Source: Physella acuta
Taxonomy: Eukaryota > Mollusca > Gastropoda > Physidae
Length of the DNA: 64,000 bases
Reading direction: 5' to 3'
Assembly: GCF_028476545.1 (NCBI RefSeq)
Contig: NW_026733044.1
Coordinates: 67,724-131,723 of the forward strand
Positions 39,055 through 54,188 of the stretch are shown here, one piece after another (positions within the stretch are counted from its first letter, which is position 1; each line of letters begins with the position of its first letter). The translations under genes were made by a program, and so were the position numbers. The notes beneath the pieces are model-generated. The model did not search any database, was not told the DNA's origin, and saw only the letters and a program-made list of their open reading frames with translations.

Positions 39055-40562
39055 AACTGGCACATGACCATCTGATGTCAGCGCACCCAGGAGTCACGAA
39101 AACAATGGCGAAGATCAAAGAACTGTTTTTTTGGCCAAGAATGAGAAATGATGTGGCACGTTACTGTAAAAGTTGCACGAACTGTCAGTTGGCCGGGAAG
39201 CCCAACCAGAAAATTCCTAAGGCCCCTTTGAATCCAATTCCTGTGGTAGAAGAACCCTTCTCCAAAATCATCATGGACTGTGTCGGTCCCTTGCCGAAAA
39301 CCAAGGCGGGCAACGAGTACCTCCTTACCTTTATGTGTTCAAGTACCCGTTTTCCCGAGGCGTTCCCCTTACGGAACATTAAGGCAAAGACTGTAGTCAG
39401 AGCCATGACTCGGTTCTTCACTACCTTCGGATTACCTAGAATTGTGCAAACCGACCAAGGCAGCAACTTTACCAGCCACCATTTCCAGGAAGCGTTAACC
39501 AAGCTAGGCGTTACACACGTCACAAGCTCAGCGTATCACCCTCAGTCTCAAGGTGTACTTGAGAGGTTCCACCAGACCCTAAAAACCATGCTGAGAACGT
39601 TCGTTAAAAGTAACACCCAATGGGATGAAACTGTTCCATGGATTATTTTCGCCGCTAGAGACTGTGTTCAGGAATCTCTAAGTTACTCTCCTTTTCAGCT
39701 TGTGTTCGGACATTCTGTCCGTGGTCCCCTGAAGCTGATCCACGAGCGTTGGACAGGTACCAGTAACCATCCAGTGGAGGACTTTGACGATTTTCATGTT
39801 CGATTGAAGGCCGTGTGCGAGTTGGCTCACAAGAACTTAAGAAAGGCCCAAGTGAGGATGAAAGAACTGTATGATAAGAGTTCGCGAAAACGAACATTCA
39901 ATCCAGGCGAGAAGGTCCTTGTGCTCGTGCCTAACCTGAACAATGCGTTATCCTTAAGATACTGTGGACCCTTCACAGTTCATTCAAAGTTGAATGATTT
40001 GAACTATGTGATCAATACTCCGGACCGGAGAAAGAAACAGCAGGTGTATCATGTCAATTCACTGAAAAAATATTATGATAATTGTACCAATCTTCATTCC
40101 ACAGCTAAAATTACTTTACCTGTATGTATAAATGTTTCTGATGATGTGATACATGACAAACTGAAACCCCCAAAATTGGTAAATTCTTCCTTTTTAGATC
40201 ATTTAAATGACCATCTTATGCATTTGTCCACTGAGGAAAGCCATAAATTGTCTCAGTTATTTGAGACATTTCCCCCTATTTTTGGGGATGTCCCCAAAGA
40301 AGCAAAGGTACCACCTCATGATGTAGATGTAGGTGATGCAAAGGCTGTCAAACAACACCCCTATAGAGTTAACCCGGAAAAAGCTGTTTTGATGAAAGAT
40401 GAAATTGATTACATGATCAAAAATGATATCATTGAACCCAGTTTCAGCAATTGGAGTTCCCCCTGCCTATTAGTCTCGAAAGACGGTGGATCTTTCAGGT
40501 TTGTGACCGACTTTAGGAAGGTCAATGCGCTCACCAAAGCTGATTCCTACCCATTACCTTGA
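39003..40562 (+). pseudogene. Integrase and start of reverse transcriptase, GMR1-type element
   Basis: The HHCC zinc-binding region (HDHLMSAHPG ... CKSCTNCQ) is followed by the integrase core with D-D-E residues in IIMDCVGPLP, QTDQGSNF and GVLERFHQ, and a C-terminal GPF/Y-like region (LRYCGPFTVHSKL). The start of the reverse transcriptase (IIEPSFSNWSSPCLLVSKDG, FVTDFRKVNALT) comes after the integrase. Confidence 0.8.
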
Positions 40563-41087
40563 ATAGAGGACGTTATTGATAAAGTTGGTCAAGCTAAGAT
40601 AATTTCCAAAATTGATTTATTGTCAGGATACTGGCAAATCCTCTTATCTGACCGTGCAAAAGAAATATCTGCTTTTGTAACCCCTAATGGTTTTTATAGA
40701 TATAAACGTATGACTTTTGGTATGCGAAATGCTGGTCAAACTTTCCAGCGTGTCATTAACTCTGTCATTGCTGACATTGACCAATGTGAGGCCTACATAG
40801 ATGATATAGTAGTATTTTCTGATACTTTTGAAGAACATATTGTTCAGTTGACTGACCTTTTTAGAAAATTGTCTGAAGTTAATTTTACTGTAAACCTGCA
40901 TAAAAGTGATTTTTGTAAAGGTTCAATTACCTATTTGGGTTATCAAGTGGGAACTAACCAAGTTAGACCCATTGAAGCTAAAGTAGATGCTATTGTGAAG
41001 TTGCCTCCTCCCAAAAATTGTAGAGAAATCAAAAAGTTCCTTGGGATGGCAGGTTACTACAGGCGATTTTGTACAACTCCAAGTTAG
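40563..41087 (+). pseudogene. Reverse transcriptase region, GMR1-type element
   Basis: Visible motifs are the palm segments LLSGYWQILL, FGMRNAGQTFQRVI and the catalytic YIDDIVVFS, then ITYLGYQV and the thumb-like KKFLGMAGYYRRF. This is typical of Ty3/gypsy reverse transcriptases. Confidence 0.8.
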
Positions 41088-41721
41088 GACAAAAGAATCA
41101 CAGAGTATTAAGATGGTGTTTATATTTCCAAAACTTTAATCTGGAAATTTCCAATATTAAGGGAACTGGTAATGTTGTGGTTGACTGTTTGTCAAGGATG
41201 TAAAATTTTATTACCCACATTGATCATGTGACATGTTTTGTGGTTAGTTAAGACCATATACAAGTGGTTTGTTTGGGCGATACTCACATGAATGTGAGTG
41301 GTCTGAGTTTTGAATTTTTTCAAATGCACAATTCCTGTTGAATATTTTGTTTTTTTTCAGGTGAACCTTATTTAAAGGTGGTTTTTCATTATACATAATC
41401 TTTTATGATAAAATGTCTAATATGACTCAGTTGATATTGTAGCTAGTCATTGAAATAAAGGAATTACCCTGTCGGGTTTACCACTTATAGTATCCACATG
41501 GAAATTTTGTAATACCCCTTTCCGAGGGACTTTGATGTATTATTATTTTTTGAAAGGGTTACTGCCCTTTAACGGATTGTAAAAGTTTGAGTTACTTCCC
41601 TTTTATTTCCAGGGATGTTTTCACCTGGTATTAAGATTTTGGTTCACTACATTTGTTGAACATTTTTTTTACGCCAGATTGGTTCCTTATGTATGGTTTT
41701 TGTGGAACCTATCTGCCTCTT

Positions 41722-41735
41722 CAAAAGGGAGGGGA
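41722..41735 (+). promoter_or_regulatory. Polypurine tract
   Basis: AAAAGGGAGGGGA directly before the 3' LTR, the expected plus-strand priming site. Confidence 0.75.
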
Positions 41736-43482
41736 TGTGACCTACTTAGGTCTGGTATTTTTATTTTTACATTTGTTACTTTACCATATATGGTCTGTGG
41801 TATAATCACTGGTTTTTTCCACTGTCTTAAGAAAGTCTAAGACTCAGTACTTTTCCATTATGAGATGATTGGTTGATTCGGACCAGGTGATACCCCAACC
41901 AATTGCCTTATGATTTGAAGGTGACCCCTTCCATGTTGCCTAAGTCTATAAATAGACCGCGCACAGGTCTCTCGAGGCAGTTCATTGACCAGACGTCTTT
42001 GAGAGAGAATAAGCCCTGTGTGTCGCTGTGTAGTACTAAGTTGTTTAAGTAGCATATTCTTATATTACTTGTGGTTAAGTAATACTATATGCTTATAGCA
42101 GTGATGTGTATACTGTGGTGATTTTTCTAAAGTGTTAAAAGCTGTGATAGTGTATCATATTATCTTTTCCCACGAATTGTAAGTTGGGTTTTGTTCATTC
42201 TGTAAATCTATTTTCCCACGTTTTCTTTAACTTGCTTTCTCTGTTTGTTTGTCTTTCCAATCAAATCTTGCGATCGAAATTTCTGGCACTTCCCAGTTAG
42301 CTAGCGCGCTGAAATTTTCAGGGAAGCTTTCTTTTGGATGACCATAGAATATTCAATTGTTATTATTACTAAATTGATCAATGGAAACATTTTATTGAGC
42401 ATTTTAGACCGCTATATAATCTATATATATAATTCTCCTCTGCGAGCCATTAGAAAAAAAACCAGCGACGCGTAGCTAGCCTCTCTCTTGCCGCGCGCAG
42501 TGAAGCGAACGATCCCACTTCACGACAGGCTTAGGGGCAGATAATTTAGTTTTAACCGACTTTAAACTTACAGGAGGTAACTATTACCACTGGTGGCCAG
42601 TTTGGGGGAGACGATATGGTCGAGTGGTTGGGCACACGATTGCTATCCCACTCGACACGGGTTCAAATCTATGTGTTCTAGTCAGTAACCAGCCCTCGTC
42701 CTAACCGCTATCAACTAACCTCTGACAATCATTCACTTGTGATTGAGACCGAAGAAGAAAGGGTCTCTCGTTTTTTACGAGTTGTCTTTTTACGAGTTGT
42801 CTTCGTTTATCCAAAAAAAGTGAAAAGATAAAATCGATAGCAAGATTTCAATGCAAACAGACAAAGACTAAAAAGTAGAAAATAATAATCATTAAAAAAG
42901 TTTTAAAAAACCCACGTTTTCTGATTGAACTAAAAAGTAGAAAATAAATACTATACATCACAATAATGCAAGCGATCACTCTACTATAAGCGATGAAAAA
43001 CGTGGGGCGCCGTGATTTTCTTACAGTTTCTAATACTGTTGACTCTCTACAAGCTCCCTAATAAAAGTCAATAGTATTATCTAATCAATAGTAATATAAC
43101 TTTTACTTCGGCGCCCCACGTTTTTCATCGCTTATAGTAGAGTGATCGCTTGCATTATTGTGATGTATAGTATTTATTTTCTACTTTTTAGTTCAATCAG
43201 AAAACGTGGGTTTTTTAAAACTTTTTTAATGATTATTATTATCCGGTATAAATCTAGTGTTCTGCCACGACTTTGTACACTCATTAAAAGTTATATGCAG
43301 ATTAAATGTATTGTTGGCATCAGTAGTTTCTCTAGTGTTTCCCTTAGACATCAAGTGCGAGTCCTAGTGAACTATTGTGTTAGCTTTCTTTTATTTAGGC
43401 TTGTCGCCATTTGTGTATAATCAGTTAAACGAATCCGGGAGCGTTCGCCAACTATCTGGCTGATAGATTGGTGCTCTTTACA
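41736..43482 (+). repeat. 3' LTR with a 1-kb insertion
   Basis: LTR sequence runs 41736-42214 and resumes 43241-43482. It is collinear with the 5' LTR except for the inserted block. Confidence 0.85.
42215..43240. mobile_element. Composite insertion ending in a long palindrome
   Basis: A 1026-bp block interrupts the 3' LTR between 'aatctatttt' and 'atccggtata'. In order it holds a piece of the 'tttaacttgctttctctg' repeat, the start of a family B Helitron-like element (TCTCCTCTGCGAGCC at 42434), a tRNA-like SINE head (42603-42700) and two perfect-looking 132-bp inverted arms at 42881-43012 and 43109-43240 around a 96-bp loop. There is no coding sequence. Confidence 0.75.
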
Positions 43483-43975
43483 CCCTTAACTAAAAACTTA
43501 ATGGCACAAATCCCCTAAACTGAAATCTCGAGGGCACAATTCCCCTAAACTAAAACTTCAAGGTCACAAATCCACTAAACTAAAATCCCAAGCGCAGAAA
43601 TCCCGTAAACTAAATCCTCAAGCTTACTTATTCCTTTAAATCATACAACAAGGGCACGTATCCCCTAAGATAAAACTTCAAGATTAAAAATCCCCGAAAC
43701 TAAAACCTCAAAGGCACAAATCCCCTAAACTCAAGGGCACAAGTCCCGTATACTAAATCACGAATCCCCTTAACTAAAACCTCAAGGGCACAAGTTCCCT
43801 AAACTAAAACTTTAAGGGAACAAATCCCCTAAACTAAAACTGTCAAGAGCACACATCTCCTAAATTAAAACTCTCAAGGGCCCAAATAAACTAGACCATA
43901 TTCCTAAAGCCATAAACCACTAGACTATATTCCTAAAACCATACACTAATTAATATTCCTAAAGCCATAAAGCAC
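43483..43975. repeat. Minisatellite, right part
   Basis: More than ten degenerate units of about 30 bp, 'aaactaaaacctcaagggca caaatcccct', continuing the array left of the LTR element. A shorter stretch recurs at 44172-44262. Confidence 0.85.
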
Positions 43976-43982
43976 TAGACTA

Positions 43983-44171
43983 CAAAGTTTCTTCCAGGCA
44001 TCCCGCCCCCCCCCCCCCCCCCGAATTTTTTTTACCGCCCCCCGAACGAAATGAAATTTATATAATTTATATAGAAAATACATATCCCCCCCCCCGAAGA
44101 AAGTCTACGTCCCCCACGAAAATTTCAAGTGCCCCCCCCCCCCCGGAGAAAAAAGTCTGGAAGAAACACTG
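43983..44171. mobile_element. hAT-type MITE, TTTCTTCCAG family
   Basis: The termini are CAAAGTTTCTTCCAG and TGGAAGAAACACTG. The flanks ctagacta (43975-43982) and ctagactg (44172-44179) match at 7 of 8. It is C-rich inside ('cccccgaacgaaatgaaatt'). Confidence 0.75.
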
Positions 44172-44262
44172 CTAGACTGTGTTCCTAAAGCCATATACCA
44201 CTATACTATATTCTTAAAGCGATAAACCTTTGAACTAAAACCTTAAAGACACAAATTACTTA

Positions 44263-44838
44263 GAGGCCTAGCTACTCATTCCGGTGCCCAGGGCGAACTA
44301 TTAGTTTTACGTGCCACCCCCTCGTCCAATTTATATATAGGCTATAGTTATTTACACTGAGGAACGAGCGAACCCCCTCCCCCCTCACTAGCTGGAGAGG
44401 TTCTTGCGCTTTTTACCAGTCACTATCTAGAACAGTTTTTATTTTGGTGAACAACGATCGGGCGGCGATTTAAGTAGAAAACAGTTAAATCAGTGTGTAA
44501 AGCTTTGTAGCCGTTTATTTTCTTAACTTTTGGCTATGTATAATTCAATATTTTAGATTTAAATAATCTGTTTCCTTTAAATCTACCCATTTTTGCGCCT
44601 CCACACGCCTTCCTCTACCCACTCATCTGGAACTCCAATACTAAAATACTCTAGTCTTAAGACGCTCGACTCAAGTCCTTATAACAGATGCTATAAGTAT
44701 GACTCAGAGAGAAAAAAAGTCAACTCCGGACTTCGGACTTCTTTTACGTTTAACTTTTGTTAGTGAGTACAGGAAGTTCAACATCTGAAATGTTAACAAC
44801 GTATTTTTTTGATGTTTGATTGGTCAGGCTAAGCAGAA
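44263..44838. other. Gene-free stretch
   Basis: It contains a degraded 'cattccggtgcccagggcgaac' MITE piece near 44275-44325. No gene is visible. Confidence 0.45.
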
Positions 44839-45039
44839 TGTAATATATTGAGAATTGTGAAGTCAAGGGAACTCACTCTTCTTGTATTAGTATTATATTT
44901 ATAATGTTGTTTTTGAGTGATGCCCCTTGTATTATTGTCTGGTACTTCCTGGTCCTGTTTCCATCATGGTGGCTGAGGCCCAATAAAATTTTATATACAA
45001 ACAGCATGGTTTCTATTGTCAGTGTTTCAATCTACCTCA
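44839..45039 (+). repeat. Solo LTR of 201 bp
   Basis: TGTAATATATTGAG ... TCTACCTCA is flanked by perfect CAGAA duplications (44834-44838 and 45040-45044). It carries AATAAA at 44982 followed by a T/GT-rich stretch, as in an LTR R region. No internal sequence is present. The family is unknown. Confidence 0.65.
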
Positions 45040-45044
45040 CAGAA

Positions 45045-45585
45045 GATATAATTGAATGACCTTTTCAAGTCACAGAACCGATTGTTACCACAGTTATAAG
45101 GCCTACACCTTATTCTAGTCATTCTAGTTTGCATACATTGCATACATCGCCAATCTCACATGCTATAGAGACTAATATTTCCTCTAATCTGCATGGTCGC
45201 GCGGCCGATTATTATTTTTGAACATGCCGCGCTGTCATTACGTAAATTACATGTAATCTTGTAAACGACTTTTAGAACACCGCACACAAAAAATATACGA
45301 TCCACACTAAATGTTTCCCCTCAGAGGCAGCTTTAATAGTGACAATTACCTCTCGAACATACACCTCACCCGATATTTCCACCTCGGAGCAATTACCCAA
45401 TGTCTAATTATGAATAAGTTAGGATTAGGGTTAGGTTAATAAGTACACATAAGCATTCAACCGATTTTCTCCCCTGACACCTATTTAATGTATTGTGACA
45501 AGCTCTTATATATTTTACTGGACTTACACAAACAAGCACTCACATATGGACACACACACAAACACACACACACACACACACACAC

Positions 45586-45663
<78 letters not shown>
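45045..45663. other. Gene-free stretch with CA and TA arrays
   Basis: No gene is seen. A (CA)n run lies near 45553-45586 and (TA)n at 45592-45662. Confidence 0.5.
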
Positions 45664-45666
<3 letters not shown>

Positions 45667-45901
45667 GACCTACTTAGGTTTTTAATAGTTTAAATTAATT
45701 AATACTCAAATGGCCTTGAGCTATCTTTTATTAAACGACGTAATTTTCCACCTGACTCGTGTGAGGATGTTCACAACTGTGCCCGTGTTACTCCTGTTTT
45801 GGATCCCCCCAAAAGTCATTGACCTTTATGTCGATATCCCATAATCCTTTGGTGATAGAAATATAACAAGGATAATTTCAGAACACCAGGCGCGAGACAC
45901 T

Positions 45902-45959
<58 letters not shown>

Positions 45960-46553
45960 AGAGTTTCTTCCAGAGGCATCTCTTCGGGGGGGGGGGGGGG
46001 GGGGGTAAGGCCCCCCCCCCCCCCGAAATTTTTTTACCGCCCCCCCCCGAACGAAATTAAATTTATATTTTAATTTTAAATTTCAAGTGTCCCCCGGAGA
46101 AAAAAGTCTGGAAAAAACACTGAGAGAGAGAGAGAGAGAGAGAGAGCATATGGCATTCATGTTGTGATAGGCAGTAATTAACTTAAAGTAAAATGGTATT
46201 CTGTATCTTGTTTTCCTAGTGTAGGTTGTGTTAATTAGGTGTTTTATCAAGTGTTAGTTGTAGCCAGAGGTGTAGGCCTATATGTAATTCATGAAATTGT
46301 AAGTTGGTTTTTTTCAACATTATTATATATTTTCTTCATTGTATTTTATTAGTTAAACTTGTTACATTTTTGAAAGTTTTGATTCTGATTAAAAGTTCTA
46401 TTAGATTCAGGAATTCTTTGTATTTTTAATTTTACCCTAGACGTTAGATAGCGGGTTTATAAAGAGTTTTTGTTTTTAGTAGTCTTTTACTTTTATGGTT
46501 TTTATTTTGTTCATCAGTCCAGAAACTAACCCCGAAAGAATCCGGGTGTTACA
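45664..46553 (+). repeat. Solo LTR related to the GMR1-type element
   Basis: It starts TGTGACCTACTTAGG, as the LTRs at 36027 and 41736 do, and ends 'gaatccgggtgttaca', similar to their 3' ends. The middle differs, so it is a relative and not a copy. A MITE is inserted at 45959-46122. The left flank has been taken over by (TA)n, so no target duplication is visible. Confidence 0.65.
45959..46122. mobile_element. hAT-type MITE nested in a solo LTR
   Basis: CAGAGTTTCTTCCAG ... CTGGAAAAAACACTG lies within an (AG)n run, so both flanks read agagagag. It belongs to the same family as 43983 and 55605. Confidence 0.75.
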
Positions 46554-46580
46554 TAAGATAAATCTGTAGTAGAAGTACGT

Positions 46581-47195
<615 letters not shown>

Positions 47196-47835
47196 CAGGG
47201 GTCGGCAACCTTTTTAGACGGAAGAGCCAAGTGTTACAATTTACAAAATTACCCTGTTTTTAAAGAGGCAAAAAAAATATTTTGATATTTGATAACGATT
47301 AGGTAAATAAATTTGATTCATGATTTGAAATAAATAGCATTAAATATGAAGTAATATTGATTCATATAAAAACATACACTTGTTTCTCATAAAAAGTGTT
47401 CTAGCTGGCTCTGCTATGATATAATTAGTAATCAAATAATATAAGTATAGGACAATCCCAATCCACATTAGAAGCCAACAACATTTTTTTTTCTTTCTTT
47501 ACGGACACCAGTGGCCCAGGTGGTGTCTCCCAGGCAGCCCTCAACACGACAAACTCAGACTTACTCTGACTAACTGCCTTGGGTATTTGTTGATTAGCGT
47601 ATCGGTCAGTTCTGTCCTTCGGTTCTCACAGGGCTTATCTTTCACCCTACACGAACCCAGAGTCCAGGACCTGGTTTAACCGTAGGAAACTAATAACTAA
47701 ATTTTTACGTCACTCAGTTCAAATTAATGCATACGGACACAAATAATTATTAGTATATGTGCATGGAACTGGAGAGCTGCATGTTGACATCAAAAGAGCC
47801 GCATGCGGCTCGCAAGCCGCAGGTTGCCGTCCCCT
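47196..47835. mobile_element. hAT-like non-autonomous element (CAGGGGTCGGCAACC)
   Basis: The left end is CAGGGGTCGGCAACCTTTTT and the decayed right end is 'gcaggttgccgtcccc'. The inner 'gagccgcatgcggctcgcaa' matches the element at 1-159. A GC-richer block at 47500-47700 may be a nested insertion. There is no coding sequence. Confidence 0.65.
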
Positions 47836-48152
47836 TTGTTAAACTACACTTTCCATAGAAAACAAAATCATTTAATTTATAAAAAAATATATCAGTTTGC
47901 TTTTACTTTCTCTTATAAGAAGTATAGAAAAAATATTGTGATCGTGTAAAAAATTGCAATCCACATTTTTACAAATGTCAACGTTTTATAAAGCCTTGAG
48001 AATGAAGAACTTTTTTGTCTGATTATCTGTTTCAACTGCTGACAACTGATGCCATTTTCTTTTAACGTTTACCCAATTTGCGGGCATTCATCAAGTCAAA
48101 TAATCATCACCTATACAAATAGAAAAGGAACCCCGTAAACTCGGAACGTTGT

Positions 48153-48291
48153 TTGATTTTCTTAGGGTCACAAAGCAATCTTTACGATTCGTGTGCTGAA
48201 TAATGTTCGCTGCGCATGCATAAGACAGACCTATTTACCTAAGGTGTTAACTTACTCGGCATTGGTGGAATTTCTTCTTAGAGCTCAAGTG
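48153..48291 (+). promoter_or_regulatory. Gene 2 promoter block and non-coding first exon
   Basis: TTGATTTTCTTAGGGTCACA at 48153-48172 is a diverged form of the gene 1/gene 3 block. TGCGCATGCA at 48211-48220 is an NRF-1-like palindrome 71 bp before the donor GCTCAAGTG|GTAACA at 48291. The next exon begins at 49397. Confidence 0.6.
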
Positions 48292-48547
48292 GTAACACTT
48301 TCATTATACATGCTGTGTGTCAGTGTCATTTGTCATAAAAATGACACTAGAGAAAAAAATAAACCTTAGCTTTTATTGGCGTTATGAAGCAAGTGAAAAA
48401 CAGGTGCATATTTCGGCTTGAAACAGACGGACAACCATAACATACTATTTTTGTGAAATTTTTGTGACACAAATTTTATAAGGTATTTTATAATGTAATA
48501 GTGAATATATTTTTAAATCAAACCTTTAGGAATACAGTTTTTATAAG

Positions 48548-48730
48548 CTTTTATTTACCTGGCTTCCACGTTCTTTTGTCTTGCTAAAAAGAAGAAAATG
48601 GGAAGATACTTTGAATATATAATAATGAACAATCATTAAAATAACTAGAAAAAAGCGTGGGTCACAATAATTTGTATTAAATACATTTACTAAATACTAA
48701 AATATATTGAGAAACCAATATTTTTTCTTT
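48548..48730. repeat. Fragment of the fold-back repeat family
   Basis: 'gcttttatttacctggcttcc', 'ctaaaaagaagaaaat' and 'aaaaagcgtgggtcac' are shared with 57664-57953. It lies in intron 1 of gene 2. Confidence 0.5.
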
Positions 48731-48959
48731 TCAGTTATTTAGACAATGGTTCATTATATATTAGACAAAAATCAGTTATTTTCTTCTTTTTATTCTTCCT
48801 ACTTTATTAAAATGTTCGAAGTATTGCCATTTTAAATTTTCAAAAGTTTTATTAAGAAGCTTATATTTAAATAAGCACTAAAAATTAGAAAAAATGATTT
48901 GCTTTAAATATATATTGATGATCTACTTTTTAGCGAACTATAAAAATATTATATATCTT

Positions 48960-48965
<6 letters not shown>

Positions 48966-49042
<77 letters not shown>

Positions 49043-49057
49043 ATATATATATATATG

Positions 49058-49121
<64 letters not shown>
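48966..49121. repeat. (TA)n/(TG)n microsatellite
   Basis: TA array with a short TG block, in intron 1 of gene 2. Confidence 0.95.
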
Positions 49122-49128
<7 letters not shown>

Positions 49129-49409
49129 TTAAAGAATGTTTTGTCTAATATTTAGTGCATTATTATAAACACGATTGTTATTAAAATGGTTTATATTAAT
49201 TTTAAAAAATAAGGCTTGCATTAGCATGTTAGATACGTTAGATAAATCTAGCAGTATGTTGTTTAATTCTTTAAAAATACTAAATTCATACAAGTGACGT
49301 TAAATTAAATTTTAGGATGTTTTATTTTATTGTACTTTTTTTAAATAATGTTGATAAAGTTTTCTTTTTATCGTAAATTTGAACAATTACTCACAGCGAT
49401 TTTTACAAA

Positions 49410-52707
<3,298 letters not shown>

Positions 52708-52788
52708 ATGACTTGCAGAATCTTTTAGTACATTGTATTTCTATCCCAGTATGTGTGTTGTGTGTTATCTTGTTTAAATCGTTTGATG

Positions 52789-52839
<51 letters not shown>

Positions 52840-52840
<1 letters not shown>

Positions 52841-53986
52841 TAGCCGTCCCGGCCAGGCCCTGCTCTGGCTTCTGTGAAAAACCTTTCTGTTAACGACCAT
52901 TACCTGTGTGTTTAGTAATCATCATAAACCCGGCATTGCCCACCCTAACCACAACCAACCAAAACAACAAAACGCAAACATAACGCTAACACAATTACAA
53001 ATACAAACGAAAACAAAAACCTAACAACAAACCCAACCACAACCACAAACACCAATACAAACACAAAGAAAAAACAAACAAAAAAGCAAACGAAAACAAA
53101 AACCTAACAACAAACCCAACCACAAACACCAATACCAACAAAAAAAAAAAAAAAAAAAACGAAAAAGCAAACGAAAACAAACCAAATCCAAACGCAAAAC
53201 CAACCAAAAACACAAATACAAACCCAAACAAAAAAACACAAACAAAAACGAAAAAAGAAAGAACGAAAACAAACCAAATCCAAACGCAAAACCAACCAAA
53301 AACACAAATACAAACCCAAACAAAAAAAAACACAAACAAAAACGAAAAAAGAAAGAACAAAAACGAACCAAATCAAAACGCAACCACTAACGCAAACCCA
53401 CCTAAACACAAAGAAAACACTAACGCGAACATAAACGCCCGGGGCAGAATCGCCTGTTTTAGCTTAATAAACGACTATAGTACCCCAACTTATTCATAGT
53501 TTTTGCACTCACTTAAACGAACGCGCCTGTTTCAATTTAATGAACAATTATAATACTCCAAGCTTATCCGTAAAATACCTAAAACATTTGCACTTGATCA
53601 ATCCCCGCTAATTATGTAATTATTTTTTTCCCAACACCAAAACAAAGTAATTAAAAAGTAAATGCTTTTCAACTAATGCAATGGTTTCATAAAGGGAAGT
53701 AATTGTGTTTTGCCTAATTTATCAAAGGGAAGTAAGCGCTATAGGACTAAATAAAAACATAATTAGAATTTTTGTAAAAGATGATATTTTTTTAAAACTT
53801 GTGTTTAATGAACATGCCGACAATTATTACTATAATTTGAAAAATGAAAATGATTTCCTAACACTTTTAATAGTAATTTTTTAACTCATAAATTTAGACA
53901 AACGCGCACGATAATTGATCTAACACTTAAATCCGTAGAAATGCCAACGACAAACATATGCGTTACAGAATTGAGCTTTATATATT

Positions 53987-53989
<3 letters not shown>
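52840..53989 (-). mobile_element. Helitron-like element (family A) downstream of gene 2
   Basis: The 3' end at 52840 reads, on the minus strand, hairpin GCCAG...CTGGC, CCGGGACGG and CTAG before T. The 5' end at 53989 is TCTAATATATAAAGCTCA. It is collinear with 23036-24097, including the AAACAC/AAACGC low-complexity core (52960-53430). TA arrays touch both ends (52792-52839 and from 53990). Confidence 0.75.
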
Positions 53990-54038
<49 letters not shown>

Positions 54039-54093
54039 ATATACATTATTCATTAGTGATAATCTGTTTGATGATTTATATACTTATATATAT

Positions 54094-54180
<87 letters not shown>
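53990..54180. repeat. (TA)n arrays
   Basis: Two TA arrays (53990-54044 and 54102-54180) lie at the 5' end of the family A element. Confidence 0.9.

Positions 54181-54188
<8 letters not shown>

Larger units (their letters stand above)
36027..43482 (+). mobile_element. Ty3/gypsy LTR retrotransposon of the GMR1 group, broken
   Basis: The element has TG...CA LTRs at 36027-36745 and 41736-43482 (the latter enlarged by an insertion) and CCCT target duplications at 36023-36026 and 43483-43486. It has a primer-binding site and a polypurine tract. Its parts in order are gag with a SCAN-like capsid and CCHC knuckle, protease, integrase and then reverse transcriptase. Integrase before reverse transcriptase is the copia-like order known from GMR1-type gypsy elements. 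By eye the LTRs differ at about eight bases and one small gap in roughly 720 bp, so it is young. It is broken, with roughly four or five breaks, and is treated here as a fossil. Confidence 0.85.

Noticed and set aside
43483-43975. Possible CRISPR-like array of about 30-bp units
   Set aside because: Units are degenerate and head-to-tail with no spacers, in a eukaryotic intron-type context; it is a minisatellite.
52995-53409. Hydrophobic Phe/Val/Leu frames of about 100-120 codons that look like multi-pass membrane proteins (also 23620-23936 and 26285-26749)
   Set aside because: They fall inside the AAACAC/AAACGC low-complexity core of Helitron-like elements, occur in overlapping frames, and have no start context or homology.
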